Shown: positions 25,246 to 34,291 of the stretch, in pieces
Position numbering within the stretch: position 1 is the first letter of the stretch
Layout of the letters: every line of letters starts with the position of its first letter
Source: Bacillota bacterium
Lineage (GTDB): Bacteria > Bacillota_I > Bacilli_A > RF39 > UBA660
NCBI GenBank assembly: GCA_023391185.1
Contig: JAEWBI010000004.1
Location: 10,917 to 74,916, forward strand
Reading direction: 5' to 3'
DNA length: 64,000 nt
Made by a program: the position numbers and the translations under genes
The notes under the pieces: model-generated
What the model was told of the DNA's origin: nothing
What the model saw: the letters and a program-made list of their open reading frames with translations, nothing else
Databases searched by the model: none

Positions 25246-25851
25246 ATGAAATATGGAATAAAAGGATACAAAGATAATGAAGTAATAAAAACCTTTAATG
25301 AAAAAAATAATGAAATTGAAGCCCATATGTTAGATGGTAGTATTAAAACATACCCAATAGATTTCAAAGACAATATTAAGAAAGAACAAAGAAATCAGTC
25401 TATAGATTTTTCATCTAATTATGAATCATATACACTTAGTTTAATTTTCAGTATGATTCTTATTTTATTAACTACTCTCATAATTATAACGAGAGTAAGT
25501 ATTATAGCTTTTGATATAACCTTGAAAAATTTAGGAATAATTGGTATTTTTCCTTGGCTACTAGGTATGTATGTTACTTTACATCCAATAATTAAAGTGT
25601 GTAACAAGAAGCTTGTTAAAATTTATGAGCCTAAGATTGAAAAGTCAGAAGAAAAAGGAAAACATGGTACATATTTAAAATATGAAAAAGAATATGAGAA
25701 AAGTGAAGTTAGTTTAAATAATATTGATAATTTTTCAATAGAGGAATTAACCAAAATTAAAGAAAAGTTGTTAAAGCAATCTAGTGAAGTTTTAACAGAA
25801 CAAGATGAATTAGAAAAACCAAAAGTAAAAGAATTAACAAAACTGCATTGA
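25246..25851 (+). CDS. Unrecognised two-helix membrane protein
   Basis: 201 residues. A cytoplasmic N terminus with a repeated-looking YKDNEVIKTF / MLDGSIKTYPIDF pattern is followed by two transmembrane helices (about 63-85, 93-115) and a charged Lys/Glu-rich tail with coiled-coil character. No family recognised. It precedes uvrC, whose ribosome binding site overlaps its stop codon, so they are probably cotranscribed. Confidence 0.7.
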   Translation: MKYGIKGYKDNEVIKTFNEKNNEIEAHMLDGSIKTYPIDFKDNIKKEQRNQSIDFSSNYESYTLSLIFSMILILLTTLIIITRVSIIAFDITLKNLGIIGIFPWLLGMYVTLHPIIKVCNKKLVKIYEPKIEKSEEKGKHGTYLKYEKEYEKSEVSLNNIDNFSIEELTKIKEKLLKQSSEVLTEQDELEKPKVKELTKLH

Positions 25852-25865
25852 AAGAGGTGATCTAT

Positions 25866-27635
25866 ATGGATTATATTAAGAAAAAATTAGCACTAGTTCC
25901 AAATGAACCTGGATGCTACCAAATGAAAAATAAAGATGGCATAATAATATATGTAGGTAAAGCTAAAAAACTCAAAAATAGATTATCTTCATATTTTAGA
26001 GGTACACATACTGGCAAAACAGCTAAACTTGTCAGTGAAATAACAGACTTTGAATACATTGTCGTTGGTACTGAGACAGAATCATTAGTATTAGAACTTA
26101 ATTTAATAAAAAAATATGATCCAAAATATAATATATTACTTCGTGATGATAAAACTTATCCATATATAGAACTAACTAATGAAAAAGTACCTAAGTTAGC
26201 AGTAGTTAGAAATGTTAATCGAAAGAGAAAAAATCAAACAAGACTATTTGGACCTTATCCAAATGTTACTGCAGCAAGATACACAGTTAATTTACTTAAT
26301 AGGATATACCCTTTAAAAAAATGTAATACTTTTCCTAAAAAACCATGTTTATATTATCATATAGGGCAGTGTTTAGGTTACTGCGCAATAGATATACCTA
26401 AAGAACAGATAGTAGCCATGGAAAATGAAATACTAAGTTTTTTAAGGGGGAATGATGATATAGTTATTAAGAAACTAGAAAATGAAATGTATTTAGAGAG
26501 TAGTAAAATGAATTATGAAAAAGCAAAAGAGTTAAAGGAAATGCTTGATTATATAAAAGTTACTATGGCAAGACAAAAAGTAGAAATAAATGACGTTACT
26601 GACCGTGATATTTTTGGATATTATACAAATAAAGGTTATATAAGTATAACAGTTTTATTTATTCGTGGTGGTAAAATACTTGAAAGACATTCTAAAATAA
26701 TGCCTATGATTGATGAGGTAGAAGAAGAATTTAATAGATACATAGCTAAGTTCTATGAAAAAGATATTATTATGCCAAAAGAGATTTTAGGGCCTTCTAT
26801 TTTAGATACAGAATTGCTTGAGAACTATTTAGAATTACCTGTTAAAATACCTTTAAAAGGTACAAAGAAGAATTTAGTAGATATGGCTAGTGAGAATGCT
26901 AAAGTTGTATTAAATGAGAAATTTGAACTTATAAAAAGGGATGAGGATAGAACTTCAAGTGCTAATGACGAACTTAAAAAGATATTAAAATTAGATACTT
27001 TAGATCGTATTGAGTTATTTGATAATTCTAATCTATTTGGTAGTTATAATGTCTCAGGTATGGTTGTCTTTGTCGATGGTAAACCTAGTAAAAATGATTA
27101 TCGTAAATTTAAAATTAGTATAGATAAAAACGATGACTATGGAACAATGAAAGAGGTTATTTATCGTAGATATTATAGAGTTCTTGCAGATGATTTAAAG
27201 AAGCCTGATTTAATTATAGTAGATGGTGGTTTAGGTCAAATTAATATTGCAAGAAGTGTAATTGATAGTCTAGGTCTTAATATTCCTGTAGTAGGGCTTA
27301 AAAAAGACAATAAGCATACAACAGAAAGTCTTCTTGCAGAAGAGCCTATTATTGAAATTCCTATTGATAAAAAGAGTAATGTTTTCTATTATTTAGAAAG
27401 AATGCAAGATGAAGTACATAATTTTACCATCAATTATCATAAGCAGTTAAGAAGTAAAGGCTCACTAGAGAGTATTCTTGATAGTATTGATGGTATTGGT
27501 ACAAAAAGAAGAAATGAACTTTTAAAAAAATACAAAACTATAACTAAACTAAAAGAATTATCTAAAGAACAGTTAGAAGAAATAATTCCTTCAAAAGTTG
27601 CGGAAAATCTAATAGAATTTTTAAATAATTATTAA
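25866..27635 (+). CDS. uvrC: Excinuclease ABC subunit C
   Basis: 589 residues. GIY-YIG nuclease domain at the N terminus (GCYQMKN ... IIYVGKAKKLKNRLSSYF), a Cys cluster, a UVR motif (about 195-230), the RNase H-like nuclease domain (ELFDNSN, then IVDGGLGQ, HNFTINYHKQLR) and a C-terminal HhH region (SIDGIGTKRRNELLKKY). Makes the dual incisions in nucleotide excision repair with UvrA and UvrB, which are not in the window. ATG 25866 has AGAGGTGAT upstream; the upstream in-frame TTG 25848 lacks one. Confidence 0.95.
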   Translation: MDYIKKKLALVPNEPGCYQMKNKDGIIIYVGKAKKLKNRLSSYFRGTHTGKTAKLVSEITDFEYIVVGTETESLVLELNLIKKYDPKYNILLRDDKTYPYIELTNEKVPKLAVVRNVNRKRKNQTRLFGPYPNVTAARYTVNLLNRIYPLKKCNTFPKKPCLYYHIGQCLGYCAIDIPKEQIVAMENEILSFLRGNDDIVIKKLENEMYLESSKMNYEKAKELKEMLDYIKVTMARQKVEINDVTDRDIFGYYTNKGYISITVLFIRGGKILERHSKIMPMIDEVEEEFNRYIAKFYEKDIIMPKEILGPSILDTELLENYLELPVKIPLKGTKKNLVDMASENAKVVLNEKFELIKRDEDRTSSANDELKKILKLDTLDRIELFDNSNLFGSYNVSGMVVFVDGKPSKNDYRKFKISIDKNDDYGTMKEVIYRRYYRVLADDLKKPDLIIVDGGLGQINIARSVIDSLGLNIPVVGLKKDNKHTTESLLAEEPIIEIPIDKKSNVFYYLERMQDEVHNFTINYHKQLRSKGSLESILDSIDGIGTKRRNELLKKYKTITKLKELSKEQLEEIIPSKVAENLIEFLNNY

Positions 27636-27664
27636 AAGAAGCAAATTTATATTGCTTCTTTTTC
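27634..27664 (+). terminator. Terminator of uvrC
   Basis: AAAAGAAGCAA (27634-27644) pairs with TTGCTTCTTTT (27652-27662), then Ts. Confidence 0.85.
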
Positions 27665-27703
27665 TTATAGAATATGTGAAAATATGAAAATTTATTTATT
27701 CGT

Positions 27704-27733
27704 TTGAATATATACATTTTAAAATGGTATACT
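27704..27733 (+). promoter_or_regulatory. Promoter for the gene at 27756
   Basis: TTGAAT (27704-27709), 18 nt, TATACT (27728-27733). GGAGGTG follows at 27744-27750. Confidence 0.6.
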
Positions 27734-27755
27734 GTTTTAATTTGGAGGTGTTTGA

Positions 27756-28226
27756 ATGAGAAAAATGAAAGAAATAAGTGCTGATCAAGTATTAAGTTTA
27801 CTATCAATTAGTCTTGGTAGTGATGCTTTGATAAGTTTTAAAGATATAGACAAGTTTTTTGATTTATTAAAAGAAATAAATGATAAAAACAATAAAAATT
27901 GTAGCTATTATTTTGGAATAAATATGCCAATGAATAGTAATTTTGATGAAACATTATTTGAGGAAATTAATAGTGGTGAAAATCAGGGAAAATTAAGATT
28001 AATTAAAATAGAAAGTCCTAAAACAAGCGAAATTATTAAGGAAAAAATGACTAAGCATATTATATCTTTAGCTGGTAAAGATATAGAATTTATGAATAGT
28101 ATTAAACTAGCTATTAAGCTTTATAGTGAAGAATATAATAAAAATAAATTATGTATTATTGATTTACAAAAAAATGATAAAAATCCTATGTTAGAAAAGA
28201 TAAAATCGCTAGTTAAAACTAAGTAA
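27756..28226 (+). CDS. Unrecognised cytoplasmic protein upstream of mutL
   Basis: 156 residues, soluble, mainly helical by composition, with no signal peptide. No family recognised. It has a promoter and a good GGAGGTG ribosome binding site. mutL begins 28 bp downstream with its own -10 box, so cotranscription is possible but not required. Confidence 0.65.
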   Translation: MRKMKEISADQVLSLLSISLGSDALISFKDIDKFFDLLKEINDKNNKNCSYYFGINMPMNSNFDETLFEEINSGENQGKLRLIKIESPKTSEIIKEKMTKHIISLAGKDIEFMNSIKLAIKLYSEEYNKNKLCIIDLQKNDKNPMLEKIKSLVKTK

Positions 28227-28233
28227 AACATGT

Positions 28234-28251
28234 TATAATTAATTAGGTGAT
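28234..28251 (+). promoter_or_regulatory. mutL -10 box and Shine-Dalgarno
   Basis: TATAAT (28234-28239) and AGGTGAT (28245-28251), six bases apart. Confidence 0.55.
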
Positions 28252-28254
28252 AAT

Positions 28255-30063
28255 ATGGCAAATATAAAAGTAATGGATGAAATACTAGCTAATAAAATAG
28301 CGGCAGGAGAAGTCGTTGAAAGATGTTCCTCTGTTGTAAAAGAACTAGTAGAAAATAGTATAGATGCTAATTCTACGGAAATATTAGTTGAACTAGAAGA
28401 TGCCGGTACTAAAATAATACGTGTAGTAGATAATGGTAAAGGTATGGACGAAACTGACGCTCTTTTAGCTTTCCAAAGACATGCAACTAGTAAATTATTA
28501 TCAGAAGATGATTTATATCGTATAAATACATTAGGTTTTAGAGGAGAAGCGCTTCCTTCTATTGCTAGTGTTAGTGATATAGTTTTAAAAACTTCTACCG
28601 GTGATGTAGGAACGATCGTCCATATTCAAGGCGGAAAACTAATAAGTAGTGGTAATGGTGATGCAAGACGCGGTACTATAATGGCGGTAAATGATCTTTT
28701 TTATAATACACCTGCAAGATTAAAGCACTTAAAAAGTTTATATAGCGAACTTGCTAATGTATCTGAATATATGAATAAGATTGCTTTATCTCATCCAAAT
28801 ATTAAGTTTACATTAACTAATAATGATCAGGTATTATTAAGAACAGATGGTAGAGGAGATCTACTTAAAACAATTAAAGATATATATGGTCTTGAAGTAG
28901 TAAAAAAGATGTTTCCTATTAAGGCAGAAGATGATGATTATCTAGTAGAAGGATATATAAGTTATCCTGAAATTAATAGGTCAAGTAGAAATCATATGAT
29001 AACTATAGTAAATGGAAGAGTAGTAAGAAATATGGATATCAATAGAATTATTAATGATAGTTATCATTCTTATAAACCAGATACTAGATATCCTATTGTA
29101 GTACTTGAAATAACAGTTGATCCTTCTTTAATAGATGTTAATATACATCCTACTAAAATGGATATTAAATTTAGTAAAATAGAAAATTTAATGGAATTAA
29201 TAAGTACATCTATAAAGAACATACTTGGTAAAAAAAATCTAATTCCTCAAATCGAAGTAGAAAAATCGAAGGAAGAAGACTTTGATTTAGAAACGATAAA
29301 ACATGAAAAACCAAAGTATCAAGAGATGACTTTAAATCTAACAAGAACTCAGGAAGAAGAAGAGCCATACATTTTAATAAATGAAGATTTAATAGTAAAA
29401 GATTCTTTTAAAGATATAGAAAAAGAAGAAAAGGAACAAGAAGTTAATGAAGATCATATAGATAGACTTCCAGAAATGTATCCTGTTGGACTTGTTCACG
29501 GGACATATATTATTTGTCAAAATGAGACTGGCATGTATATGATAGATCAGCATGCTGCTAAAGAAAGGATTAATTATGAAAAGTTCAAAAAAGAACTAGG
29601 TAATCCTAATTCCAATAAAATAGCTATGCTTTTTCCATTAACTATTGAGTTTACTAATAATGAATTTATTATTCTAAAAGAACATTTTGATTTATTAAAG
29701 AGTATTAATATTGATATAGAAGAATTTGGTTATAACTCAGTAGTTATAAAAGCTCATCCTACATGGTTACCAAAAGGTTATGAGGAACAAGCTTTAAGAA
29801 AGATTATTGAAGTAGTTATTACTACTGAAAAGAATTTTAGTATAGAGAAATTTAATGAAAAGGCTGCTACTATGTTAAGTTGTAAAATGGCTATTAAAGC
29901 TAATATGAATTTAACTATGTTGGAAATGGAAACATTAATTAATGATTTAAGAAAGTGTAATAATCCATTTAATTGTCCTCATGGTAGACCAACAACTATA
30001 TTCTATACAAATTATGATTTAGAAAAATTGTTTAAGCGTAGTGGTTTTGAATCACTAGATTAA
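28255..30063 (+). CDS. mutL: DNA mismatch repair protein MutL
   Basis: 602 residues. GHKL ATPase N terminus (NKIAAGEVVERCSSVVKELVENSIDA, DNGKGM, GFRGEALPSI). The C-terminal dimerisation domain carries the endonuclease motif DQHA-x2-E-x4-E (about 429-439), the SCKMAIKAN variant of the ACK-AIKA block (about 541) and CPHGRP (about 573), so it is the nicking type of MutL. mutS, often next to mutL, is not in the window. Own -10 box; a strong bidirectional terminator follows. Confidence 0.95.
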   Translation: MANIKVMDEILANKIAAGEVVERCSSVVKELVENSIDANSTEILVELEDAGTKIIRVVDNGKGMDETDALLAFQRHATSKLLSEDDLYRINTLGFRGEALPSIASVSDIVLKTSTGDVGTIVHIQGGKLISSGNGDARRGTIMAVNDLFYNTPARLKHLKSLYSELANVSEYMNKIALSHPNIKFTLTNNDQVLLRTDGRGDLLKTIKDIYGLEVVKKMFPIKAEDDDYLVEGYISYPEINRSSRNHMITIVNGRVVRNMDINRIINDSYHSYKPDTRYPIVVLEITVDPSLIDVNIHPTKMDIKFSKIENLMELISTSIKNILGKKNLIPQIEVEKSKEEDFDLETIKHEKPKYQEMTLNLTRTQEEEEPYILINEDLIVKDSFKDIEKEEKEQEVNEDHIDRLPEMYPVGLVHGTYIICQNETGMYMIDQHAAKERINYEKFKKELGNPNSNKIAMLFPLTIEFTNNEFIILKEHFDLLKSINIDIEEFGYNSVVIKAHPTWLPKGYEEQALRKIIEVVITTEKNFSIEKFNEKAATMLSCKMAIKANMNLTMLEMETLINDLRKCNNPFNCPHGRPTTIFYTNYDLEKLFKRSGFESLD

Positions 30064-30064
30064 A

Positions 30065-30112
30065 ATAATAACAAAAAGAGAATACTAAATTTGTATTCTC
30101 TTTTTGTTATTT
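30065..30112. terminator. Bidirectional terminator
   Basis: A perfect 16-bp stem (30070-30085 with 30093-30108) between convergent mutL and the lipoprotein gene. Confidence 0.9.
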
Positions 30113-30742
30113 ATATTTATCTTTAAACTCTTTTTGCAATACTTTGCAATCTATCAAACCACATTCATTTGTTGTATGTTTTTCATTACAATTAGTATTA
30201 TGTATTAGATAAGCAAGAACTAAATATGTATCTTGCAAACTTTCTTGTTCGCTTAATGTAGATACTAAATTACCAAAATTTAATAACCATTCATCTTCAT
30301 CCATACTTCTTGGCAATAATTGTTCTACCATCATGTTATTTAGTTCTTTTAGAAACAATTCTTTATCGATTTTTGAGCTTAATAACTTTTGATAAGCATA
30401 TGAAGCGATGTATAATTCTTCATCAGATATAGTTCCATCTGTAGCGCACATTTTATCCATATTGTCTAACATGTATTCGGTTGTATCTTCAATAACAACC
30501 CCCTTATTATCCAAACTATTAAGTAATTGATCACAATTACTTTCAGTAACTGACTCTATTTTTTTAACATCATTAATACTTATACTAGTATTAGCAGCTG
30601 ATGCAATAGGCGCCTCTATAACTATATTAATATCTTTATTTTCATATTTAGTACATCCTGTAAAAGTAGCACTTGTGACAATGATTAAACCGGTTGTAAT
30701 AAATCTTTTAATAGCTTTATTATTAATTTTTTTTATTTTCAT
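30107..30742 (-). CDS. Predicted lipoprotein
   Basis: 211 residues. Basic N terminus, hydrophobic core and lipobox FTGC with lipidated Cys30. The mature part is acidic and helical, with three late Cys residues (about 184-201). No family recognised. Preceded by a near-consensus promoter, so it may be well expressed. Confidence 0.75.
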   Translation of the reverse strand: MKIKKINNKAIKRFITTGLIIVTSATFTGCTKYENKDINIVIEAPIASAANTSISINDVKKIESVTESNCDQLLNSLDNKGVVIEDTTEYMLDNMDKMCATDGTISDEELYIASYAYQKLLSSKIDKELFLKELNNMMVEQLLPRSMDEDEWLLNFGNLVSTLSEQESLQDTYLVLAYLIHNTNCNEKHTTNECGLIDCKVLQKEFKDKYK

Positions 30743-30772
30743 TTTATTCCTCTTATCTGTACGACTTGCTAT

Positions 30773-30801
30773 ATTATATATTTACTAATATAAATTGTCA
30801 A
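30773..30801 (-). promoter_or_regulatory. Promoter of the lipoprotein gene
   Basis: Minus strand TTGACA (30796-30801), 17 nt, TATAAT (30773-30778), a perfect consensus. Confidence 0.85.
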
Positions 30802-30880
30802 TTTAATAATTATTTGTTTTTTAATGATTAATCGACATTTTTTTTAAAATTAATATGAAATAATGCTAATAGGTGATTTT

Positions 30881-31342
30881 ATGAAAAAATACTTATTTCC
30901 AATTATTTCTTCACTAGTAATAGGATATATTTTAGCTAACTTACTTTTTAAACAATATGAATATGATAAAAATATTAAAACTGTATTTAATAATGGAGTT
31001 ACAGTTTACTTTTTACAACAAGGTGTTTATTCATCGGTTGATAGTATGAAAGAAAATATGGGGAGTTTTAATTATTACATCTATAGTTTTGAGAATGATA
31101 AATACTATTCTTATGTAGGAATTACAAAAAGTAAAGATAATTTAACTAAACTAAAAGGATATTATGAAAGTAAAGGTTATACTATTTATGTGAAAGAAAT
31201 AAATGTTAATAATAATTCATTTATTACTATATTAGAGCAATATGATAACTTGCTTGCCACTACTGATAATGAAGACACGATAAATGCTATTATGATGCAA
31301 GCTTTATCTAAATATGAGGAGCTGATTACCAATGCCAGTTAA
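30881..31342 (+). CDS. Single-pass membrane protein with a SPOR-like domain (SpoIIB-position)
   Basis: 153 residues. One N-terminal transmembrane helix (about 5-24) with the rest outside. The region about 40-110 (VYFLQQGVYSS..SM, NYYIYSFENDKYYSYVGIT, LKGYYESKGYTIYVKEI) has the pattern of a SPOR peptidoglycan-binding domain. It sits directly upstream of radC-mreCD, as spoIIB does in Bacillus. ATG 30881 is used because AGGTGAT is immediately before it; in-frame TTG/CTG codons upstream lack one. Overlaps radC by 11 bp. Confidence 0.65.
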   Translation: MKKYLFPIISSLVIGYILANLLFKQYEYDKNIKTVFNNGVTVYFLQQGVYSSVDSMKENMGSFNYYIYSFENDKYYSYVGITKSKDNLTKLKGYYESKGYTIYVKEINVNNNSFITILEQYDNLLATTDNEDTINAIMMQALSKYEELITNAS

Positions 31343-32015
31343 GATAAAGGATTTACCTGTTTTAGAACGCCCTAGAGAGAGATTATTAATTAATGGGGTA
31401 AATAATCTGTCTAATGAAGAATTACTGGCTATTATCCTTAAAACAGGAAGTAGAGGGGAATCATCAAAGATAATTGCGTCTAATATCTTGTCATATATAA
31501 AAAATATAAATGATTTGAGAAGTATTACTATAAAAGAATTAACTTCTATAAAAGGCATTGGAAAAGCAAAGGCTTGTGATATTCAAGCAGCAATAGAACT
31601 AGGAAAACGCATATATAGTAATAATATTGTAATTAACAATATTAAATTTAATAATCCAGATATAATTTTTGAATATTATAAAGACAAACTTCAAGACAAG
31701 AAACAGGAGTGTTTTTATGCCGTATATTTAGATGCCTCAAAAAAAATAATAGAAGATAAACTTCTTTTCATTGGAACTGTTAATCAGAGCATTGTTCACC
31801 CAAGAAATATATTTAAAGAAGCATGCATTTTAGATGCCTCATGTATAATTTGTGTTCATAATCATCCTAGTAATAACGTTGTTCCTAGTAAAGAAGACAT
31901 TAATTTAACTAATAACTTAATAGAGATAGGTAAAATATTTGGGATTCCTATAATTGATCATATAATAGTAGGTCCAACTAAGTATTATAGTTTTTTTGAA
32001 AATGGTGATATATAA
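31332..32015 (+). CDS. radC: RadC/DUF2466 JAB-domain protein
   Basis: 227 residues. UPF0758 N terminus (LPVLERPRERLL), an HhH segment (SIKGIGKAKA) and the JAMM-type metal motif HNHPSNN-x6-D. Despite the name, its role is not DNA repair in general; predicted zinc-dependent peptidase or nuclease-like. Conserved position before mreC. Confidence 0.93.
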   Translation: MPVKIKDLPVLERPRERLLINGVNNLSNEELLAIILKTGSRGESSKIIASNILSYIKNINDLRSITIKELTSIKGIGKAKACDIQAAIELGKRIYSNNIVINNIKFNNPDIIFEYYKDKLQDKKQECFYAVYLDASKKIIEDKLLFIGTVNQSIVHPRNIFKEACILDASCIICVHNHPSNNVVPSKEDINLTNNLIEIGKIFGIPIIDHIIVGPTKYYSFFENGDI

Positions 32016-32755
32016 TGAAACAAAAAATATTAATTTTTATTCTGGGAATTATTTTACTTATATGTTTTAACTATTTTATTAATAGAACTACTCCTTTAGA
32101 GGGGATAACAAAAGATATAAGCTATAAAGTTACCAGACTATTTAGTAACACTAAAGAGATAGAATTATCTAAAGATATGCTTGTTAGTAAAAATATAGCT
32201 TTAGAAAAAGAATTGGATGAACTAAAAAATCTATTAAGACTAAATGAAATAACAGCTACTTACAACATAATAAACGCTACTGTAATAAATAGAAATATGA
32301 AAGAATTTTATGATACAGTTGTCATTGATAAGGGTTATAATGACGGTGTTGATATTGGCTATGCTGTTGTTACTAATGAAGGATTGGTAGGAAAAGTAAT
32401 AAAATTAGGCAAGGAAACTAGTACTATAAAACTTCTTACAAGTAGTGATTTATATAATATGTTATCTGTTAATATTCATACTAGTGATGGTGATATATAT
32501 GGAATACTCTCTGATTATGATGAACAAACAAACTCATTTATTATTGGAGGAATAGATGAATTAACAAGAATAGAAGTAGGCGATATTGTTTCAACAACAG
32601 GTCTTGAAAATAATTATCCAAATGGAATAAATATAGGAAAAGTTGTTAGAATAAGCAAAGATAATTTCGATTTAGCATATATTCTTAAGGTAGAATCATA
32701 CATAGATTTTAATAATTTTCATTATGTAGCGGTATTAAATAGAAATGATTCTTAG
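32015..32755 (+). CDS. mreC: Rod shape-determining protein MreC
   Basis: 246 residues. N-terminal transmembrane helix, a short coiled coil (about 45-75), then the extracytoplasmic beta-barrel (NRNMKEFYDTVVIDKGYNDGVDIGYAVVTNEGLVGKV, then STTGLENNYPNGINIGKV). Organises the cell-wall elongation machinery. mreB, which precedes mreC in most rods, is absent here. Overlaps radC by one base and mreD by 11 bp. Confidence 0.93.
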   Translation: MKQKILIFILGIILLICFNYFINRTTPLEGITKDISYKVTRLFSNTKEIELSKDMLVSKNIALEKELDELKNLLRLNEITATYNIINATVINRNMKEFYDTVVIDKGYNDGVDIGYAVVTNEGLVGKVIKLGKETSTIKLLTSSDLYNMLSVNIHTSDGDIYGILSDYDEQTNSFIIGGIDELTRIEVGDIVSTTGLENNYPNGINIGKVVRISKDNFDLAYILKVESYIDFNNFHYVAVLNRNDS

Positions 32756-33158
32756 TTTACCATTTTTTCTACTTGATTTAATATTAGGAATATATATAAA
32801 TAGTTATTTTAATTTGTCTTTGTTAATATGCATTAGTTACTATACAAGATATAAATATAAAAGAAATATACCATATGTAATAATACTAGGTTTTATATAT
32901 GATCTTGTTTTTTCAGGAGTACTATTTTTAAATACATTTATTTATTTGATTATATATATTGTAACTAATAAAATTAAAGAGATAAATATTTATTTGGTCT
33001 ATCTAGTAGATATGCTTTTATATATTGTTTTGAATTATCTACTTTTATATATATACACAAATACTTATATAAATCCTATATTTATATTTAGAATAATAAT
33101 TTTTAATGTAATAGTGTTTTATTTAGCAAATAGTTTATATGTGAAATTGACAAAATAA
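32745..33158 (+). CDS. mreD: Rod shape-determining protein MreD
   Basis: 137 residues with four or five transmembrane helices and the FIYDLVFSGVLFLNTFIY block typical of MreD. Partner of MreC in the elongasome. Slightly shorter than usual (about 160-170). Confidence 0.85.
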   Translation: MILSLPFFLLDLILGIYINSYFNLSLLICISYYTRYKYKRNIPYVIILGFIYDLVFSGVLFLNTFIYLIIYIVTNKIKEINIYLVYLVDMLLYIVLNYLLLYIYTNTYINPIFIFRIIIFNVIVFYLANSLYVKLTK

Positions 33159-33175
33159 TATAAAAATGTTAGTAT
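33147..33175 (+). promoter_or_regulatory. Promoter for the gene at 33202
   Basis: TTGACA (33147-33152), 17 nt, TAGTAT (33170-33175). It lies across the end of mreD. Confidence 0.6.
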
Positions 33176-33201
33176 ATACCTCATTCAAAGGGGGAATATA
33201 C

Positions 33202-33642
33202 ATGAAAAATATAAAAGGAACTATTAAATTTTATAATAAAAATGTAATTAAAAAGTGTTTGGGTACAGGTGCTTTAATTTTAGTAGCCGATGTTAGCCCG
33301 ATAAAATCAATAACAATTCTTAGTTCAATTGGTGCAGGTCTTATGATCGCAAGCATTGCTTCTAAAATAAAAGAGAGAAAAGAGAATAATGATTCTTCTT
33401 CATTAAAAAGAAATAAAAGAAGTATTATTATTGAAAAATTAAAAGAATTAAAAGCAGAACTTGTTACAGAGTTTGAAAAAGAGAAAACTTCTAAAAATAA
33501 AGTGGAAACACCTGAAAAAAAGCAACTAAGTATTAGTAACTATGCTCGATTAGAAAATAAACCTAAAGAGGCTATAGTTATTTCAGCTACTTCTGATCCA
33601 CTTGGAGATTATATCGCAAGACAAAAAGCAATTAAAAAGTAG
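33202..33642 (+). CDS. Unrecognised small membrane-associated protein (minCD position)
   Basis: 146 residues. A hydrophobic region (about 15-55: CLGTGALILVADVSPIKSITILSSIGAGLMIASIASKI) is followed by a charged coiled-coil-like tail ending SATSDPLGDYIARQKAIKK. No family recognised. In Bacillus minC-minD lie at this point between mreD and spoIVFA; this gene has no similarity to them. ATG 33202 has the strong AAAGGGGG ribosome binding site. Own promoter and terminator. Confidence 0.7.
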   Translation: MKNIKGTIKFYNKNVIKKCLGTGALILVADVSPIKSITILSSIGAGLMIASIASKIKERKENNDSSSLKRNKRSIIIEKLKELKAELVTEFEKEKTSKNKVETPEKKQLSISNYARLENKPKEAIVISATSDPLGDYIARQKAIKK

Positions 33643-33661
33643 TATAATTACTACTTTTTTT
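33634..33661 (+). terminator. Terminator
   Basis: AAAAAGTAGTA (33634-33644) pairs with TACTACTTTTT (33649-33659). Confidence 0.85.
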
Positions 33662-33685
33662 CATATATTCTAATAGGTGATATAA

Positions 33686-34291
33686 GTGAGCGAATTAGAG
33701 AGGATACGAAGGAAAAAGAAATCTAGACAAAGTTATACAAATGTGGCACCTAAAAAGGGTGGTAAGTATTTTATGTTTGTAACAAAAATTCTTTTAGTAG
33801 TTATTATAACTTTAGTACTTATGATTTTAATGAAATGTAATAAATCTTTTAAAGAAAAATTCTATGTCGAGGTATTTGAAAAAAATTTCTCTTTTGCTAG
33901 TGTAAATAACTTATATCAAAAGTATTTAGGGCCATTCTTGCCATTTGATGGTATTGCTGATACTGATACCGTTTTTAATGAAAAGTTAACTTATACTGAG
34001 GTTAATAAATATTTGGATGGTGCTAAACTTACTGTAAAAGATGCATATTTAGTACCTTCGGTTCAAAGTGGTTTAGTAGTATATATTGGTGAAAAAGAAG
34101 GATATGGTAATACTGTTACTATCCAGGGTGTTGATGGAATAGATATATGGTATGGCAATATTGAAAATGTTTCAGTTGATTTATATGATTATGTTGATTT
34201 AGGTACATTAATAGGTAATACTATAGATACAAATTTATATTTAGTATATAAAAAAGAGGGAAAAGTGCTTAATTATGAAGATTATCTCTAA
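33686..34291 (+). CDS. SpoIVFA-like membrane protein with degenerate LytM/M23 domain
   Basis: 201 residues from GTG 33686 (AGGTGAT just upstream). Basic cytoplasmic N terminus, one transmembrane helix (about 32-52), then an extracytoplasmic M23-like fold at about 110-201 (VPSVQSGLVVYIGEKEGYGNTVTIQG, WYGNIENVSV, YDYVDLGTLIG). The metal-binding His residues of active M23 peptidases are missing, as in SpoIVFA, which tethers and inhibits SpoIVFB. It overlaps the SpoIVFB-like gene by 17 bp, the same pair order as in Bacillus. Confidence 0.8.
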   Translation: MSELERIRRKKKSRQSYTNVAPKKGGKYFMFVTKILLVVIITLVLMILMKCNKSFKEKFYVEVFEKNFSFASVNNLYQKYLGPFLPFDGIADTDTVFNEKLTYTEVNKYLDGAKLTVKDAYLVPSVQSGLVVYIGEKEGYGNTVTIQGVDGIDIWYGNIENVSVDLYDYVDLGTLIGNTIDTNLYLVYKKEGKVLNYEDYL

